A DNA stretch of 64,000 nt from Desarmillaria ectypa (lineage: Eukaryota > Basidiomycota > Agaricomycetes > Agaricales > Physalacriaceae): NCBI GenBank assembly GCA_030407005.1, contig JAUDYN010000005.1:620001-684000 (forward strand), read 5' to 3'. The notes beneath the pieces were generated by a model. That model saw only the letters and a list, made by a program, of their open reading frames with translations, did no database searches and had not been told where the DNA came from. A program made the position numbers and the translations under genes. Of the stretch, positions 9,697 through 23,449 are shown in pieces (position 1 is the stretch's first letter; each line of letters starts with the position of its first letter).

Positions 9697-12600
9697 GTCT
9701 TGTTGATGATTGATAAAAATCCACAGGTATTTTTTGATCTCCTGATTGACTCTTTCAGTTTGACCATCTGTTTGCAGGTGGTAGGCAGTGGAGGTATTTG
9801 GGGTGATGTTGAGTATTTGGTATAGGTCCTTTATGAATTTTGAGACAAATTGAGGTCCTCAATTGGAAATGATGATTTGAGGCATCCTATGTTTGGCATA
9901 AACCTGGTCTTGTAGGATTTAAACCCATCCTTCCATGGAGAGTTCTTCATGGCATGTGATAGGGATAATTGTTTTAGAGAATCTATCAATGATCACTAGT
10001 AAGGCATCATATCCATTGGACTTAGGTAGTCCAGTGATCATATCAACAGAAATATGCATCTAAGGTTTGGTGGGAATTGTATTTGGATGTAAGGGCACTG
10101 CTTTGGCCTGGGTGCTGCTCTTGGTATGCTGACATATCTCACACCCCTTGATATATCTTTCTATGTCCCTTTTTAACTTTGGCCACCAATAGTCTTGGAG
10201 TACAAGTTTGGTGGTCTTTGCTATTCCTGAATGTCTCACTGTGATGTGATCATGATTACAGGCAATGATTTCATCTTGTAGGGACTCCTTTTTGAGTATA
10301 TAAATGTGCCCATCATAGTATAATATTTCTTGTTCTTAGGTGATTTCCCACTCATGGTCTAGAGAGGTTGCTATGCTATGATTTCACAACTCCTTTTATC
10401 ATGTCATATCCTAGATCCTTGACTGTTCTTCAGTGGTAGTGGGCATCATGAGTGCTCAAAAATGCTCAGATAGTAAGACAATTGTGTCACTGTTATCTTT
10501 CTTACCCTGGTCATGATCATCCCATTGACTGAGTAGGTCTATCTTCTTATTGGTGGTTCCAGGTTTGTGCTGGAGAGTAAAGTGATACTTGGTGAGTTCA
10601 GTTATCCATCAGGCTTGTCATCAGTTCAGCTTCTGAGGATTTCAGAAATATTGGAGGTTCTGATAGTCTGTCCAGATCTCTATTTCCTCTTTGGTGCTCA
10701 TGAGATAATGTTGCTACTTCTCCAAAGCCAACATGATGGCCAAAAGTTTCTTATTATAGATCTCATAATTGCATTCTATCATGGTTAGGGCTTTAGACAT
10801 AAATATGGCTGGTTACTATTTATTCTTGTAACTTTGGCTAAGGACCATGCCCACAGCTCCCTCACTGGCATCTGCCTTAATCCTGAATTTTCCATCATCA
10901 GAGGGAATAGTGAGAACCACATTCATTATCATCTGTTTCTTTAGTGAAAGAAAAGCTTGTTTCTGGGCTGGCTCCCACTTCCATTCAGCATTCCTGGTCA
11001 ACTGGGTAAGGGGTCAGATGATTCATGAGTAATCACATATAAATTTGCAATAAAATTTAGTAAAGCCCAAAAAGGATTATAATTCCTTCTTCTTGGTTGA
11101 GGTTGGCCACTTGGCTATTCCTGTGACCTTGATAGGATCTATTCATATTGAGTCTTCATTGATAATGACTCCCAGGTATTCAGTTTCTAATATCTCAAAT
11201 TTGCACTTCTCAGCTTTAAGGAAAAGCTTGTTTTCCTGTAATCATTATAATACTTGTCATATGATCTGTCAGTATTTTTCTAGGTTTTAGTGAAGATGAG
11301 GATATCATCAAGATAGATAGTAACTTTTCCTTCAGCAATGAGATCATGGAATATGTCATTCATCATCCACTGGAATGTAGCTGGCAAGTTGGTCAAACTG
11401 AAAAACATTATGGTAGGCTTGAATAGTCCATAGTTAGTGTGAAAGGTGGCTTTTTTCTCATCATTATCTCAAATTTAGATATTATTATATTCCCAGCAGA
11501 TGTCCAACTTAGAGAAATATTTGGTGCCACATAGTTTATTGACAAGTTCTGAAATTAAGAGGAGGGGATATTGATTTTTTATTATCATTTCATTGAGTTT
11601 TCAATAGTCTTGTATGGGGCAGAGTGACCTGTCCTTTTTCTTGACAAAGAAAAATGGTGAGGTGAAGGGGGATTTTGAGAGGTAGATTCATTCAGAGGTT
11701 AGGTTTTTATTGAGGAACTTATTGAGTTGTTCCTGTTTTGCTCAATTCATAGGATAGACTTTGCAGTCTAGCATTGACTTGGCATTGAGTATTAGCTCAA
11801 TGGCATGATCCTATGGCTTTCAATCTAATAACTTGTCAAAGCTTTCTTTTGAGAATAGATCCCTAAAACTTTGATATTGAGAGAGAACCAGTTTTTCAAA
11901 GGTCTTTTTTGGTTTTTCAGTGTTGGCAGTGGTGGCTAGGTTGTTGGCATGGTGCATTTTTCTGATTATTAATTCTTCTTGCATATTGATAATGAGGATG
12001 ATTTTGCCATCCTCCAACTCTTCATCCCATCTATCTTCTTTGTCCACATCTGGAAGGGGAATAAGATTCTTTATACAGTGACAGTGTCCAAAGATAATGG
12101 TTCCAGTCCTCCAGTTGATAGCTGAGTTATGGTGTTTTAGCCAGTTGTGTCCTAGGTATATAGTTTTGGAACCTAGATCAGTTACTGTGAGATCAATATG
12201 TTTGGTATGTCCACTGATGATCATTCAGAGTTCAATGAACTTGGTAATATCACCTGCTTTATTGTGGATCCTATTCATGTTATATATGAGAATAGGGGCA
12301 GCCATTCTTTAAGTGTCAAGATTATGTTGGAGGACATATGATCAATTTATTGAGCTGCCAGTACAGCCACTATCAAGTAGCACCTTGGTTGCAAGAGTTT
12401 TCTTCCTAGTACAGAGAGAAATTTGGACTTCTACTATAAAGTCCCATCTGGAGTTTTTAGTATCATGAATATACTGTATGGGCTCATAGAGCTCATAGAG
12501 TTGTTCCCAGATATTATCTCCTCTCTTCTTCAGGTTTTCGATCAATTCATTACTAATTTCCTGGGTCTATTTGGGGTGTACCTATATAGAGAGGGCAGCT

Positions 12601-13026
12601 TTGGCAGCCAACATTGTTTTGGTGATGTGGATAGCATGTAGTGTCCAATCCACTTTGAAGGGTCAATACCAGGTGTGATTGGGTACTCCCTCATTAGGAT
12701 AGGTGTCAGGATTCAAGAGTGAGAATGATCCTGGTACTCTGGATTGTTGCTCTTTCTATTGGAGAAAAGCAGTTTTGTCCTCTTTATCTAATACTTCTTT
12801 GATAGTGACCTGATGCTCTCTTTTTACTGTCTGGGTGCAAGCAGATTCTCCCTATTCTTTGGCTATATTAGCACCTAATGGGGAATTACTGAAGGTGGTG
12901 CAGTTTCCAGAGGTATTATTTCTTGTAGCAAAGGATCACTCAGAGATGATGGGATAGATGATTTAGCTTTTTTCTTTTCCTCTGAGTCTGGCATTTCAGT
13001 TCTCCTGGGGTTACTGTCTTAGAAAG
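9697..13026 (-). pseudogene. Element A2: 5'- and 3'-truncated family-A pol
   Basis: Reads on the minus strand from 13026 down: gag-pol linker, protease (VLLDSGCTGSSIN around 12350), post-protease and RT start (11820-12224, ending QYQSFRDLFSKESFDKLLD), RT with an intact YLDDILIF motif near 11300, RNase H (ADASEGAVGMVL near 10850), and integrase core until it is cut at 9697. Chromodomain, polypurine tract and both LTRs are missing. Both ends lie exactly at LTR edges of other elements (A1 3' LTR, A3 5' LTR). Many TGA stops but few indels. Confidence 0.8.
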
Positions 13027-13388
13027 TGTTATAATTTTTCCATTTTCCTTATCTTATTCTGTATCTAATCACTATCACTCATTGATCCTACCACACTGTC
13101 AGACCTATTTTTAGACACCCTTCCATAGTTGTTCTGTAACCACATGACTTTACTTGTTTTATGCATAGACAACACATAGTCACACCTATTATTAGTTTAC
13201 ACATTTTAATATATAAGTAGGATAGTTTGCCTATATATTTCCTATCTTTCAACTAAAGTTAATCCTATACCAAACTACCTTACACATCCAAAGACTAAGC
13301 TGCACTCTATTCACAGGTGATTGTCCAAACATGAGACAGCTCTAGAGTTGCACACAGTCCCAAGATTATGTGGAATCTGATCCTAACA
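13027..13388 (+). repeat. Family-A 5' LTR of element A3
   Basis: TGTTATAATTTTTCC to GATCCTAACA, 362 bp, TATA at 13210. The likely self-priming segment ATCTTTCAACTAA (about 13248-13260) matches the complement of the sequence after the LTR (TTAGTCAAAAGAT, 13390-13402) at 11 of 13 positions. Confidence 0.85.
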
Positions 13389-16300
13389 ATTAGTCAAAAG
13401 ATTCTACCCTCTCTCTCAGTGCTAGCCATGAGATACTAATCTGCATGCTCAAGAAACCACAGGAAAAAAGAACAATTGCCCTTAGCACCACTATTGGCAA
13501 TGCCTTTCTACTAGTACTCTTCATTACACTCTTCATATTATATTACAAAGAAGACATTTGAGCATACCTATACTGAAGATATCTTAGATGACCTCATCCT
13601 CCCCTGCCATTCTCATTACAATATATCCTACCAAGATAACCCACCCTTACCAGGATGGATCCCACAAGTCTGGCATCCAGCCAAGAAAAAGTGATTCTCC
13701 AACACTGGGTCCACTTTGCAAACTCCTTGGAAGAGTTTCCTCCATATGGGAGGACCTCCACCATCTCCAACCTCAGGCTGGAATAATCCTCCACCTTCCA
13801 AGAACACCTACAGAATATATGAGGTATATTCTGAGTCCTCTCTGAGTCCCTCTCTCCCTCCTACACTCTACCCTATTCTGCCTATATAAGGGTATGACAC
13901 ACAAATAATCCTAGGATGGGTCTATCCTATCTCACAACTCACCTCTATAGTTCCTAGACCATAAGGCAGAAGTGAGGCTCCTGGCTAACAGAAGAGGGAG
14001 CAGACTCCTCATTCACTCTCCCTCTTATTATCATCCCTGATGACCCTCCAACCTCAGCTACTCTCCAAGATCCTGATGATCCTTTCAACCCAAATAGAGC
14101 TGACTATGAGTGGCCCAGCCTCTCTGATATTGATTGGGCCCTATTTGGCTCCTTCAGAACCCAGGCATGGGAGCTCTGCAGGATAGATATTAAGGCTAGA
14201 ATAGCCTGGCCTCAGATCCACCCTGATATGGATGAGTGGTTGGCTCTCAACAGAGGAGAACCAGTATATGGGCCCATCCCAGGCCCCAATATATACACTT
14301 GGATTCATGCCAACAGGTATCAGCAACTATACCCCCCTGTAGCAGAGGACCTGGCATCTAGGGTACATCTATGAACAGCCAGAGAGCAGATGGAATTGGA
14401 ATACACCCTTTGGATACTGGTCTGAAGAAAGAGAGATTGAACAGACCTCGATAAAAGAGAGATCTAGATTTGATAAATTTATATATGCAGGACTGGAATT
14501 GGGACAGTCCCAATATATACTGTATGCTCACTACCCTCCCAACACTCTGGCTTATCAGCCACAACCTCTTCCAGACTCACCACCCACAAGATAGGTCCAA
14601 CAACTAGGCTATCACCCTTATTAGAGAGGTAGCCTTCTATTTGCAGGCATGGGAGAAGACTCTAGACCGAGTACTGGGCCTGCAGAACCACTGCAACCAT
14701 CAGCAGAAGAACAAATACAAGAGGCTAAAGAGAAATTAGCCTAGAAGGAGCAACAAATTGAAGAGATCTGTCAGAAACTTGCAGAAGCAGAAGCAGACAA
14801 AGCTGTCCACACTATGATCTGGCAATTCAGGAACAAAGGAAAGGAACCTGAATGTGAAAGATCAGTGGAGCTCCCATGAGCTATAACATCAAGGTCAGAT
14901 TGCTTCTCAATCCCAAGACTACTCCCAGGATAGACCCTGCCTGACCCCTATCCAAATCCTGTCAGGAACATGCCCAACAATGCCCCATACCTGGGCATCA
15001 AACCAATTCTTGTCCAGCCCCCTAAACCATTCAAGGGGGATCATGACAATATTAAACACTTTATTGGTGATTGCATTGCTTATTTTAAAGTGTTCTGCCA
15101 CTACTTCTAGTTGCTGTTGCACCTAGTGCTATTTGTGACCTCTCACTTTAAGGGGGCCACTAAGGACTGGTGGGTCTATAAGAGACCTGAATACTGAGTA
15201 GCTAATACCTACAATGGCATGGCCCCACACTTCTGCTATCTGAGTTGGGAAGAGTTTATAGAACTTGTGACTCAACAATTCTGAGATCCCATAATTGAAG
15301 AAGTTCATGAGAAGTGGATGTTCAACCTGCAGATGAGAATGCAATCTGCTTCCCAATACTTCCAACAATTAAAAGAGGAAGCAAAGCTAGCAGGCTAAAG
15401 GACAGATGAGAACAAGTGTGGGGCCATGGTGAAGGCCATCAGACTAAGAGTATCATCCTCCTACATGATCTTCATCTCCAATATGGGCATGAATATCTCA
15501 TGCAGCTGCTCAGAATAAAAGGAGCACATCTTATGCATGTATGAGAAATGGCAAAGGAAATGGATCTTTGATCAGACTACTGGAATACTGCAAGATGGGC
15601 AAAAGAAAGACTCACAACCTGCCCACAATCAACCCAGCAGCAAACCAGCTGCTGGGACAATAAGTTCAATGGCTCCAAAGCTGACAGCCAATGTGAGTTC
15701 CAGTTGGGATACCAATACTGGTCAATGAACCACATACAGCAGACAGGAACAGCCCATGGAAGTTGACAGGTATAAAGTGGAAGGAAGATGCTTCAGATGC
15801 AATAAGAAGGGCCACATGGCCAAGGACTGCTCTAAGAAAAAGGACTATAGGAACATTCATTCTGTGGGGGTTACTAATAAAGTGGAGAAGAGTGAGGCTA
15901 AGATCAAGAAGATAAAAGAGTAGGCTATCAAAGGTTTAATTCTCCTTGCACAGCCAAGAAATCTGGTAATGTGTCTTCAGCTTCCACAGGTCAGAGTTAT
16001 GTACACTCTGTAGGACTTGATAAACATGAAAACAATATACATGACTTTGTTCTTAAAACTGGCCTGAACACATCAGAAGAATTGAAAAATAATCAGTACA
16101 ATGTACTCATAAAGTGTGATGATACCACTATATATATCAAATCCTGCCTCTCTGATAAAGCATGGAATTTGCCAGGTGGGGCTGGCATCATAATACAGGC
16201 TATGCCTGGGATAGGAACAAGTAGACAGGATGCCCTTGGGTCTCTGAAGTCAAAAGTCTCAGCACTCTCATTTAGAGAGTCAAGTCCTGCTTCACTAGGG

Positions 16301-16640
16301 CCTGTGAAGGATGGAACTAGCAGCTACCCAAGCCAAGGGCTAGAACCTATCAAGAACATAAAGCTGACAGAGACATTACAAGTCACTGATCCAAGATCAA
16401 GGAAGGATCTGCTTATTATGGAGGAAAACAGAGGTGCTGAACTATTGGTGCTGATGACTCTAGCCAACCTGGCTGATTCAGAACATTTATTTGGCATAGG
16501 ATCTGGTGCCTCTAAAACAGAGTGTCTTACTCCCCAAATCTCATTGAAGGGCAGTGACTATTTCATGGATGACAAGAAAGCCAAAGAACAGATGGATTCC
16601 ACTAGCACCCAGGCAGTAAAAAGGGGGTACTGAGTAACCA
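13389..16640 (+). pseudogene. A3 gag (broken, with zinc knuckle)
   Basis: The pro/ser-rich head is at about 13588-14350. The capsid-like retrotransposon gag segment at about 14990-15420 contains APYLGIKPIL, PFKGDHDNIKHFI, KDWWVYKRPEY and WEEFIELVTQQF, as in the Retrotrans_gag family. A coiled, Glu/Gln-rich stretch lies at 14700-14830. The zinc knuckle CFRCNKKGHMAKDC (CX2CX4HX4C) is at 15790-15831. The longest open piece, 15971-16633 (220 codons), is the gag C-terminus and ends in TSTQAVKRGY. Several stops interrupt it. Gag would form the particle and package RNA. Confidence 0.75.
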
Positions 16641-17866
16641 TCATTGAAATACTCAATGAAGAAGATGATACCTCCTTCCAGCAATGGAAGAAACAACAGA
16701 TGAGAGAATAGACTCTCTCACCAATCAATGCACCTGAAATCCTACCTAACAAGGGGGTACCTGAACATATATGATACAAACTCTTTGGAGTTGATTGGAC
16801 TCTATGCATGGTTCATACTTCCAAAAACCTGACAATTGCCAAAGCTGCTCTCTCCATGTGGGTTCACCTCAAACAACTCAGAGAGATCACTGAAGAGCTC
16901 ATTAAGAGCTTACAGATGAGAGAGAGTCAAGCTCAGGAGCAACTCTATGAACTCCAAGAATCAATCTGGTATATCTGAGGCACCCAGAGCTCTGAGTGAG
17001 ACTTCATGGTGGATGTACAACTCACCCCATGCATGGGTAAGAAGGCCCTGATGACTAGGGTGCTACTGGATAGTGGCTGTACAGGCAGCTCTATCAACTG
17101 GTCATATATTATCCAGCATAGATTGGACACCTGAAGAGCTGCAGCCCCTATTCCAGTATACAATGTGAATAGAATCTACAACAAGGCAGGAGATATCACC
17201 AAGTTCATTGAACTTTGGATAATGATTGGAGGCCATACCAAATAAATTGACCTAATAGTCACAGACCTTAGCTCCAAAACCATATATTTAGACCACAACT
17301 GGCTGAAACACTGCAATCTGGTAATCAACTGGAAAACTAGGAGTATGATTTTCAGATGCTGTCAGTGTGTCAAAAACCCCCTTCCTCTCCCCAATGCAGA
17401 TAACAAGAATCAGTGGGATGAAGTGTTGGAAGATGGCAAAACTATTCTCACCATTAACATGCAGGAGGAACTCATCATCCAGGCAGTACACTATGCAAAT
17501 GAATTAGCCACAGCTGCTAATGCTGACAAGCCAAAGAAAACATTCAAAGAAATGGTACCACCCCAATATCAAAGCTTTCAAGACTTATTCTCAAAAGAAA
17601 GCTTTGATAAACTGCCTGAATGAAAACCCTGGGACCACACCATCAAGCTGGTGCCAAATAACAAGTCCACTCTAGACTGCAAAGTCTACCCACTCAACTG
17701 AATTGAACAAGAGCAATTGGACAAATTTCTCAATGAGAATTTGAACTTGGAACAAATCCACCTCTCAAAGTCTCTATTTGCATCACTCTTCTTCTTCATA
17801 AAAAAAGAAGAATAGTTCTCTATAACTCATTTAAGACTATTGCAAATTAAATAAGATGACTATAAA
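16641..17866 (+). pseudogene. A3 linker, protease and start of RT (truncated)
   Basis: TIIEILNEEDDTSFQQWKKQQ linker, then protease MVDVQLTPCMGKKALMT with LLDSGCTGSSIN at about 17068, KTIYLDHNWLKH, then PQYQSFQDLFSKESFDKLPE and the RT fingers to FFFIKKEE*, after which similarity fades and the A4 LTR begins at 17867. RT palm, RNase H and integrase are missing. A5 (28189 on) is same-strand pol 3' sequence, but the middle of pol is absent, so it is not simply the other half. Confidence 0.75.
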
Positions 17867-18226
17867 TATTAGAACCCAGTCCCATGTGATCTTGAGATCA
17901 GTTGCTTTCTCCTGGGCTGTCTCATGTTCAGACAATTACCCATATGTGGAGAGTTGTATAAATCTTTAGATAAGTATAGGAATAGTATATAGATTAATTT
18001 TAGTCAAGAGATAGAGAATATACATGAAAACTACACTACTTATATACTGAAAACTGAGGGCTAATAATAGCATCATCCATGTGTTCATAGGATGTCTGTG
18101 GTCAGGTGGTTAGAAATCAGATGATAGTGTGAGCAAATTGATGATACTATCAATGAATGAGCAATTGTGAGTGTTGAATAAAGATTAGATGCTTGATAAG
18201 ATAAGAGAAATGAAAAAATTGTAACA
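17867..18226 (-). repeat. Family-A 3' LTR of element A4
   Basis: Minus-strand LTR, TGTTACAATTTTTTC at 18226 down to TTCTAATA at 17867, 360 bp. It is followed on its 5' side (minus sense) by the A4 pol end. Flank beyond 17866 is truncated A3; no TSD with the other A4 end (ATAAA versus AAGAC). Confidence 0.8.
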
Positions 18227-21200
18227 TTATCCTCTTGTTAAAGCAGTCATCCTGACTGCTAAGACTCTTCCTTAGAGGTTTCATTCTGTAATTTAACTTG
18301 ATTGACTCAGTACTGGTCAATCAACATCTTCCATTGTTCTTGGTCCAGATTCATGATCTATTTCCAGAGTCTATCTTTTTGTTGGATGAGATATGTGATG
18401 GTTGCCATTCTCAGAGTATTCATGGTCAATTACTTTGACCACTGTTTTTTCCCAAGTTATGATTTTGGTCATATGTAGCACTTGGTTAATATTCTTTTTG
18501 TACTCTGCAATCACTTCTTGGGCATTTCCTATCTCAGTGTCTCAGTGTCTCAGACCAAGGAATTATATTCTTGATCCATCCTTTCCACTCAACAAAATAG
18601 TCTGTGACTAGTTTCAATGGTTGTCCTCTCTTTCCTCACACTTGATGGGTTTATGAATCTAAAACTTCTTCTATTTTGTGCTCCTCTTGTCCATCAATAA
18701 GGTCTGAGGGGGGGGTGTGATTGTTGTTGATTAGGGAAAGTGGGTGGCATGTATAGCATAAGTAATTTTTCATTGAATCTGGAATAGATCTTTCAATGGG
18801 ACAGTAACTTCAGTTTATATGCTGCCATACCAGCCTTTTTGAGGATAATGAACAGTCCTGTTCATTTGTCATTGAACTTCTTCTTTGGTTGTGTCTAACC
18901 AGACCTTATTGCTGATTTGATATTCTTTGGTTGCTCATTTTCTTTTGTCATACTGTGCTTTCATCTGTGCCACTGTCTTTTTCAAAGCCTCATGTACTTC
19001 TTTGTGGACTTGGGCTATGGTTTTAGTGAATTCCATGGCCATCAGATTGGAGAAGGGGGTTTCTCAAATAGAATCAGGAATAATTCAGAGATTTTGACCA
19101 TATAAGATCATGAAGGGACTTTTCTTGGTAGTGGAGTGAATGCAATTGTTATGTGCAAATTCTGCTAAGGGTAACCACTTGTTCCAGTTAGTTTGTCAGT
19201 GATTGATAAAGATCCAAAGATACTTTTCAATTTCTTGGTTAACCTGTTCTGTCTGTCCATCAGTCTGTGGGTGATAGGTGATGAAAGTGTTCTGAGTGAT
19301 ATTTAACATCCAGTATAATTCCTTCATGAATATGGAGATAAATTAGGGGTCCTCAATCTGAAATGACCATCTGAGACATTCTATGTTTAGCATAAACATG
19401 GTCATGGAGAACCTATGCCCACTCTTTGGCTGATAACTCTTCATAGCATGCTATCAGGATAATTGCTTTGGAGAATCAGTCTACAATGACTAGTAATGCA
19501 TCATAACTATCAGATTCTGGAAGTCCTGTGATCATATTAACTGAAATATGGGTCCAGGAGGAGGTTGGGATGGTATTCAGATGAAGAGGAGCAGCCTTTA
19601 TCTGCATGTCACTTTTTGTTCATTGACAGGTTTTGCATCCCTTGATATATGCTTTGGTGTCCTTTTGAAGCTTTGGCCACTAATACTCCTGGAGTACCAG
19701 TTCAGTGGTTTTTGTTATTCCTGGATATCCTGCCATGACATGATCATAGTGTCTGGCAATGATTTCTCCTCTAAGAGTCTCATTCTTGGGGATGTAGATG
19801 CATCCATCATAATACAGGATTTCTTCCTCCTGCATAATTTCTCTTTCATAGTTGAGGAATTTGGCTATCCTCTGATCCCATTGTTCTTTGTGTCAAGTGA
19901 TGTCTCTTATATGTCCAACTTGTTTGTCCATTGTTGGTAGCATGAGTGCATGGAAGTGTTCTGGGGTAAGGACAATCACATTCTGATTGTCTTCCTTTTC
20001 CTGGTTATGATCATCATGTTGGCTGAGTAAATCAGCCTTTTTGTTTGCCATTCCTGCCTTGTGTTGGAGAGTGAAGTGATATTCCACCAACTCCATTACC
20101 CATTGCACTTGTCATCAGTTCAACTTCTGCAGTTTTTGAAAATACTGGAGATTCTGATGATCTGTCTAGATTTCAATCATTTCTTTGGCACCCATAAGAT
20201 AATGGCACAATTCCTCCAGGGTGAGCATGATCGCTAGCAATTCTTTATCATATATTTTATAATTGCATTTAGTAGTGGTCAATGCTTTGGACATGAAGGC
20301 CACTGGTCTCTATTTGCCACTCTGTTTTTGACTCAGAATAGCACCAATGGCTCTGTCACTTGAGTCAGCCTCGACTCAGAATTTCCCCTCATCTGAGAGG
20401 ATTGTCAGGATGATGTTGGTAGTTATCTGTGTCTTGAGTTGTAGGAATGCCTGTTCCTGTTCCTCTCCCCAACTCCATTCTGCTTTTTTGGTTAATTGCA
20501 TGAGGGGTCATATAATTTTGGAATAATCATGAATGAACTTTTGATAGAAATTCATGAATCCTAAGAAGGATTGAAGTTCTCTCTTTTTTGTCAGCATCAG
20601 CCATTCTGCAATTCCAGCAATCTTGATTGGATCCATTTGAATAGCATCTTCACTGATGATAACATCTAAATATTCAGTTTCAAGTACCTCAAATTCACAT
20701 TTCTCTGCCTTGAGGAACAACTTGTTTTCTCATAGTCATTGAAGCACTTATCACATGACTAGTCAGTGTTCCTCCAAGGTTTTAGTGAAAATAAGAATAT
20801 TGTTGAGGTAAATGGTTACTTTTCCTCTGGTGATAAGGTCCTTGAAGATATCATTCATCATCCACTGGAATATGGCTGGTGAATTTATAAGGCTGAAGAA
20901 CATTACTGTGGGTACAAAGAGTCCCCAGTTCATTCAGAATGCAGCCTTTTCTTCATCTCCTTCTTTAATTCAGACATTGTTATATCCCCAACAAATGTCC
21001 AACTTAGAGAAATACTTTGCACCCTATAATTTATTGATGAGTTCAGAAATCAGTGATAATGGATATCAATTTTTAATCATCATCTCATTTAGCTTGCAAT
21101 AATCTTATATGGGGCATAATGAGCTGTCTTTTTTCTTTGCAAAGAAAAAGAGTGATGCAAAGAGAGATTTTAAGGGATGAATGTATCTGGAGTTCAAGTT

Positions 21201-22140
21201 CTCATCTAAGAACTTGTCAAGTTGTTCTTGTTTATTTTGATTGAGCAGATAGACTTTACAGTCTAATGTAGATTTGGCATTGGGCACTAGCTTGATAGTA
21301 TGGTCCCAAGGCTTCCAGTCAGGAAGTTCATTGAAACTTTCTTTTGAGAATAAATCTCTAAAGCTTCTGTACTGAGGAGGTGCCATCTCCTCAAAGGTCT
21401 TCTTTGGCTTGTCTATATTGGCTACCACCACTAGCTCATTAGCATGGTATACCACCTAAATGACAAGCTTTTTTTGCATATTTACTGTGAGAATAGTTTC
21501 TTCATCCTCAAGCTCTTCAACCCATTGGTCTTCATCATCAGAATTGGGAAGGGGGAGGGGGTTTTTAACATATTGACAACATGCAAAGATCATCATTCTG
21601 ATCTTCCAGTTGATTACTGGATTATGGTATTTAAGCCAATCATAGCCTAAGTAAACTGTTTTAGAGCTGAGATCAGTGACTGCTAGATCAATTTGTTTTG
21701 TATGACTGCCAATGGTCATTCTGAGTTCGATGAACTCTGTGATATTACCTGCTTTATTACAGATTCCATCAGCATTGTATATCGGGATGGAGGTGGTGGC
21801 TTTGCAGGTGTCCAACTGGTGTTGAAGGATGTAGGTTTGATTGATAAAGCTATCTGTGCAGCCACTATCCAGGAGCACCCTTGTGGTTAGAGTCTTCTTC
21901 CCTGTACATGGAGTGAGTTGTATATCCACCATAAAGTCTCAACTGAAACTTTTGATGCCTTAAATATACCAGATTAGTTTATGGAGTTCATAGAGCTGTT
22001 CTTGAGCTGAGCTTTCTCCAGTCTGTAGGCTCTTTACAAGCTCATCAGTAATCTCTCCAAGTTGTTTGAGATGTATCCATGTGGAGAAAGTAGCTTTGGT
22101 GATAGCCAAGTTTTTTGCAGTGCAGATCACATGTAGAGTC
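18227..22140 (-). pseudogene. Element A4 pol: protease, RT, RNase H, integrase, chromodomains
   Basis: Minus-strand order from 22140 down. Linker; protease (MVDIQLTPCTGKK, VLLDSGCTDSFIN near 21860; ORF 21456-21932); RT start (21105-21455, PQYRSFRDLFSKESFNELPDWKPWDH); RT palm with YLNNILIF (both Asp changed to Asn) near 20800; thumb LGFMNFYQKFIHDY (about 20530); RNase H; integrase (18700-19960), and a chromodomain region (18290-18660) with a second module TKIITWEKTVVKVIDHEYSENGN near 18400-18480. Stops and a few frameshifts throughout. A non-functional full-order chromovirus pol. Confidence 0.8.
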
Positions 22141-23449
22141 CAATCAGCTCTAAACAGCTTGTATCACATGTGATTGGTTACCTCCTTGTTAGATGGGACT
22201 TCGGGCTCAGATTTCAGAGTTGGTGCTTTAGACTGTTGTGCTTTCCACATTAAGAAAGCCATGTCATCTTCTTTGTTGGGTACTTTAACAATGGTGGTTC
22301 TGTGAAAGAGCCTCCTCTTTACTGCCTGGGCACTAGTGGATCCTCCCTGTTCATCAGCTGCCACTACTTATGATGAAGTTAGAGTAGCTGCATCACTATC
22401 TCCAGAGGTGTCAGTTGCTCATTGAAGAGTTGATCCTGGCCATTGGGATTAGAAGCAGTTGGCACCAACTGCTCAACCTTCTCTTTCTCTGCTGAGTCAG
22501 GTGATTTGCTGCTTTTCCTCCAGTCAGTATGATCATCACACTTTGAGCTTGGGTGCATCAGATTCACCTGGGAATCCCATAAGTCAGGTGTCCTGATTGC
22601 AGCTTTATTGAATCCTCAAGATAGGCTTTGGTAAGCACTTATATTCTCCACCAATCCTGGCAAAGCAGGACTTGGCTTTCTAAATGAGAGTGTAGGGGTG
22701 TTTGGCTTCAGAGACCTGAGGGTATCCTATCTACTGATCCCAGTCTATGGTGTTATCCATGTATTTGGTGGACTCATCCAAAGAGAATCTGGTGAATAGA
22801 CAGTGCCAGCATTATCTGGTAGAACCTGTGCTTCATTGGAGGCTCATGATTCATCATAGATAGTCATATTATTACATTCTCAGAGTGTATCATATCAGTT
22901 CTTTGGTTCTTTGAGTGTGCTCAGAGTCTGTAACAAAGTTATATATTTTTTCTTTTTATATAAGTGTCCTAATGCATGTATATTAGTCTGACTCATAGAG
23001 TCCAAGGACACATCACTAGAGACTTTGGCTGTGCAAGAGGAATCAAACTCTTGATGGCCTATTCTTTTGCCTCCTCAATTTTAGCCACAGTGTTTTTCAC
23101 TATATTAGTAGCATCTGCTGACTGAATGTCCCTGTATTCTCTTTTCTTAGAGCAGTCCTTGGCTATGTGGCCCTTCTCATTGCAACAGAAGCATCTTCCT
23201 TCAGCTTTCCATTGGTCTACCTCCATTGGCTGTCCTGTCCTGCCATAGGTTGTCTATTGGCCTGTACCAGAATCCCAACTGAGACTTATATTAGTCATCA
23301 GTTTTAGGACTGAGGAACTTATTGCCTCACCAGCAGATTTGCTGGTGGGTTGATGTTGGGTAGGTCAGGAGTCCTTCTTCTGGCTTTCTCATAGTACTTT
23401 GGTGGTTTGGTCAAAGACCTACTTCCACTGCCTCTCCTCATACATGCAC
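22141..23449 (-). pseudogene. A4 gag C-terminal half, first copy
   Basis: Minus-strand reading from 23449: CMYEERQWK (gag position equivalent to CMYEKWQRKW of A3 at 15533), the zinc knuckle CFCCNEKGHIAKDC at 23152-23193, then the Ser/Pro/Glu linker, TSAQAVKRRLFHRTTIVKVPNKEDDMAFL at 22230-22330. This gag region is duplicated: the other half of A4 (24805-25600) contains the same portion, including a second zinc knuckle. The two halves meet across a solo LTR-B. Confidence 0.75.
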